From Thermodesulfobacteriales bacterium (GTDB lineage: Bacteria > Desulfobacterota > Thermodesulfobacteria > Thermodesulfobacteriales > Thermodesulfatatoraceae): a DNA stretch of 5,144 bases. The notes under the pieces are model-generated. The model ran no database searches. It was not told where the DNA came from and saw nothing but the letters and a program-made list of their open reading frames with translations. Location of the stretch: NCBI GenBank assembly GCA_026985945.1, contig JALSPN010000029.1, positions 1 through 5,144 of the forward strand, in the 5' to 3' direction. Position 1 is the first letter of the stretch, and each line of letters begins with the position of its first letter. Positions 5,098-5,144 of the stretch are shown in pieces. Position numbers and translations under genes: made by a program.

Positions 5098-5144
5098 ATG
5101 GATACTTTGTTTTTGTATAGACAACTACTAAGACTTTTTAAGAC
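5098..5144 (+). CDS. 5' end of an unidentified gene running off the window
   Basis: ATG (5098) opens a frame with no stop to the window end, reading MDTLFLYRQLLRLFK. Codons are AT-rich. There is no Shine-Dalgarno site. The predicted transcription start from the 5063-5090 promoter (about 5097) falls on the ATG, so this may be a leaderless mRNA. Fifteen codons are too few to name a family. It could be an element gene or the start of chromosome on the far side. Confidence 0.35.
   Translation, partial: MDTLFLYRQLLRLFK

Overview
The window looks like a junction between an AT-rich bacterial chromosome and a more GC-rich integrated mobile element. Positions 1-123 hold the 3' end of an AT-rich chromosomal gene. 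An AT-rich stretch follows, then an intact tRNA-Glu(CTC) gene (610-685) with its own sigma70-type promoter. The GC-richer DNA begins immediately after the tRNA 3' end, and its first gene is a tyrosine recombinase. This is the usual layout of an element inserted at a tRNA 3' end. The species cannot be named. Sigma70-like promoters, strong Shine-Dalgarno sites and an encoded CCA all say bacterium. The match to Thermodesulfobacteriota-like genomes is only an impression.

Element layout, left to right: two 11-bp direct repeats (730-752) that may be integrase arm sites; a promoter (795-824) and SD ahead of the GTG start at 846; the integrase (846-1951, broken by a -1 frameshift); a translationally coupled small gene (1945-2156, also broken by a -1 frameshift); a strong GC hairpin (2167-2190); then a striking non-coding control region. 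That region has seven 25-bp units, each carrying a 17-bp palindrome (2194-2361), followed by four 26/27-bp units around TTGACA (2375-2466).

Three genes read leftward toward the arrays. They are a small proline-rich acidic protein (4766-5056), a large TraG-N-like membrane protein, and an excisionase-like helix-turn-helix protein (2449-2724). The membrane protein appears as two open frames (4188-4769 and 2798-4081). Reading by eye, these are one coding sequence of about 657 codons, interrupted by one +1 frameshift and two in-frame TAG codons. At the right edge (5063-5144) composition becomes AT-rich again, and a promoter drives a short rightward, possibly leaderless, open frame that runs off the window.

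The genes fit an integrative element: an integrase, a likely directionality factor, a repeat array that could be a replication, partition or excision control site, and a membrane protein resembling a conjugation component. At least three genes carry single-base indels, mostly at short base runs. The element is therefore either recently decaying or the sequence contains indel errors. No att repeat matching the tRNA 3' end was seen elsewhere, so the right end of the element is probably outside the window or has been lost.
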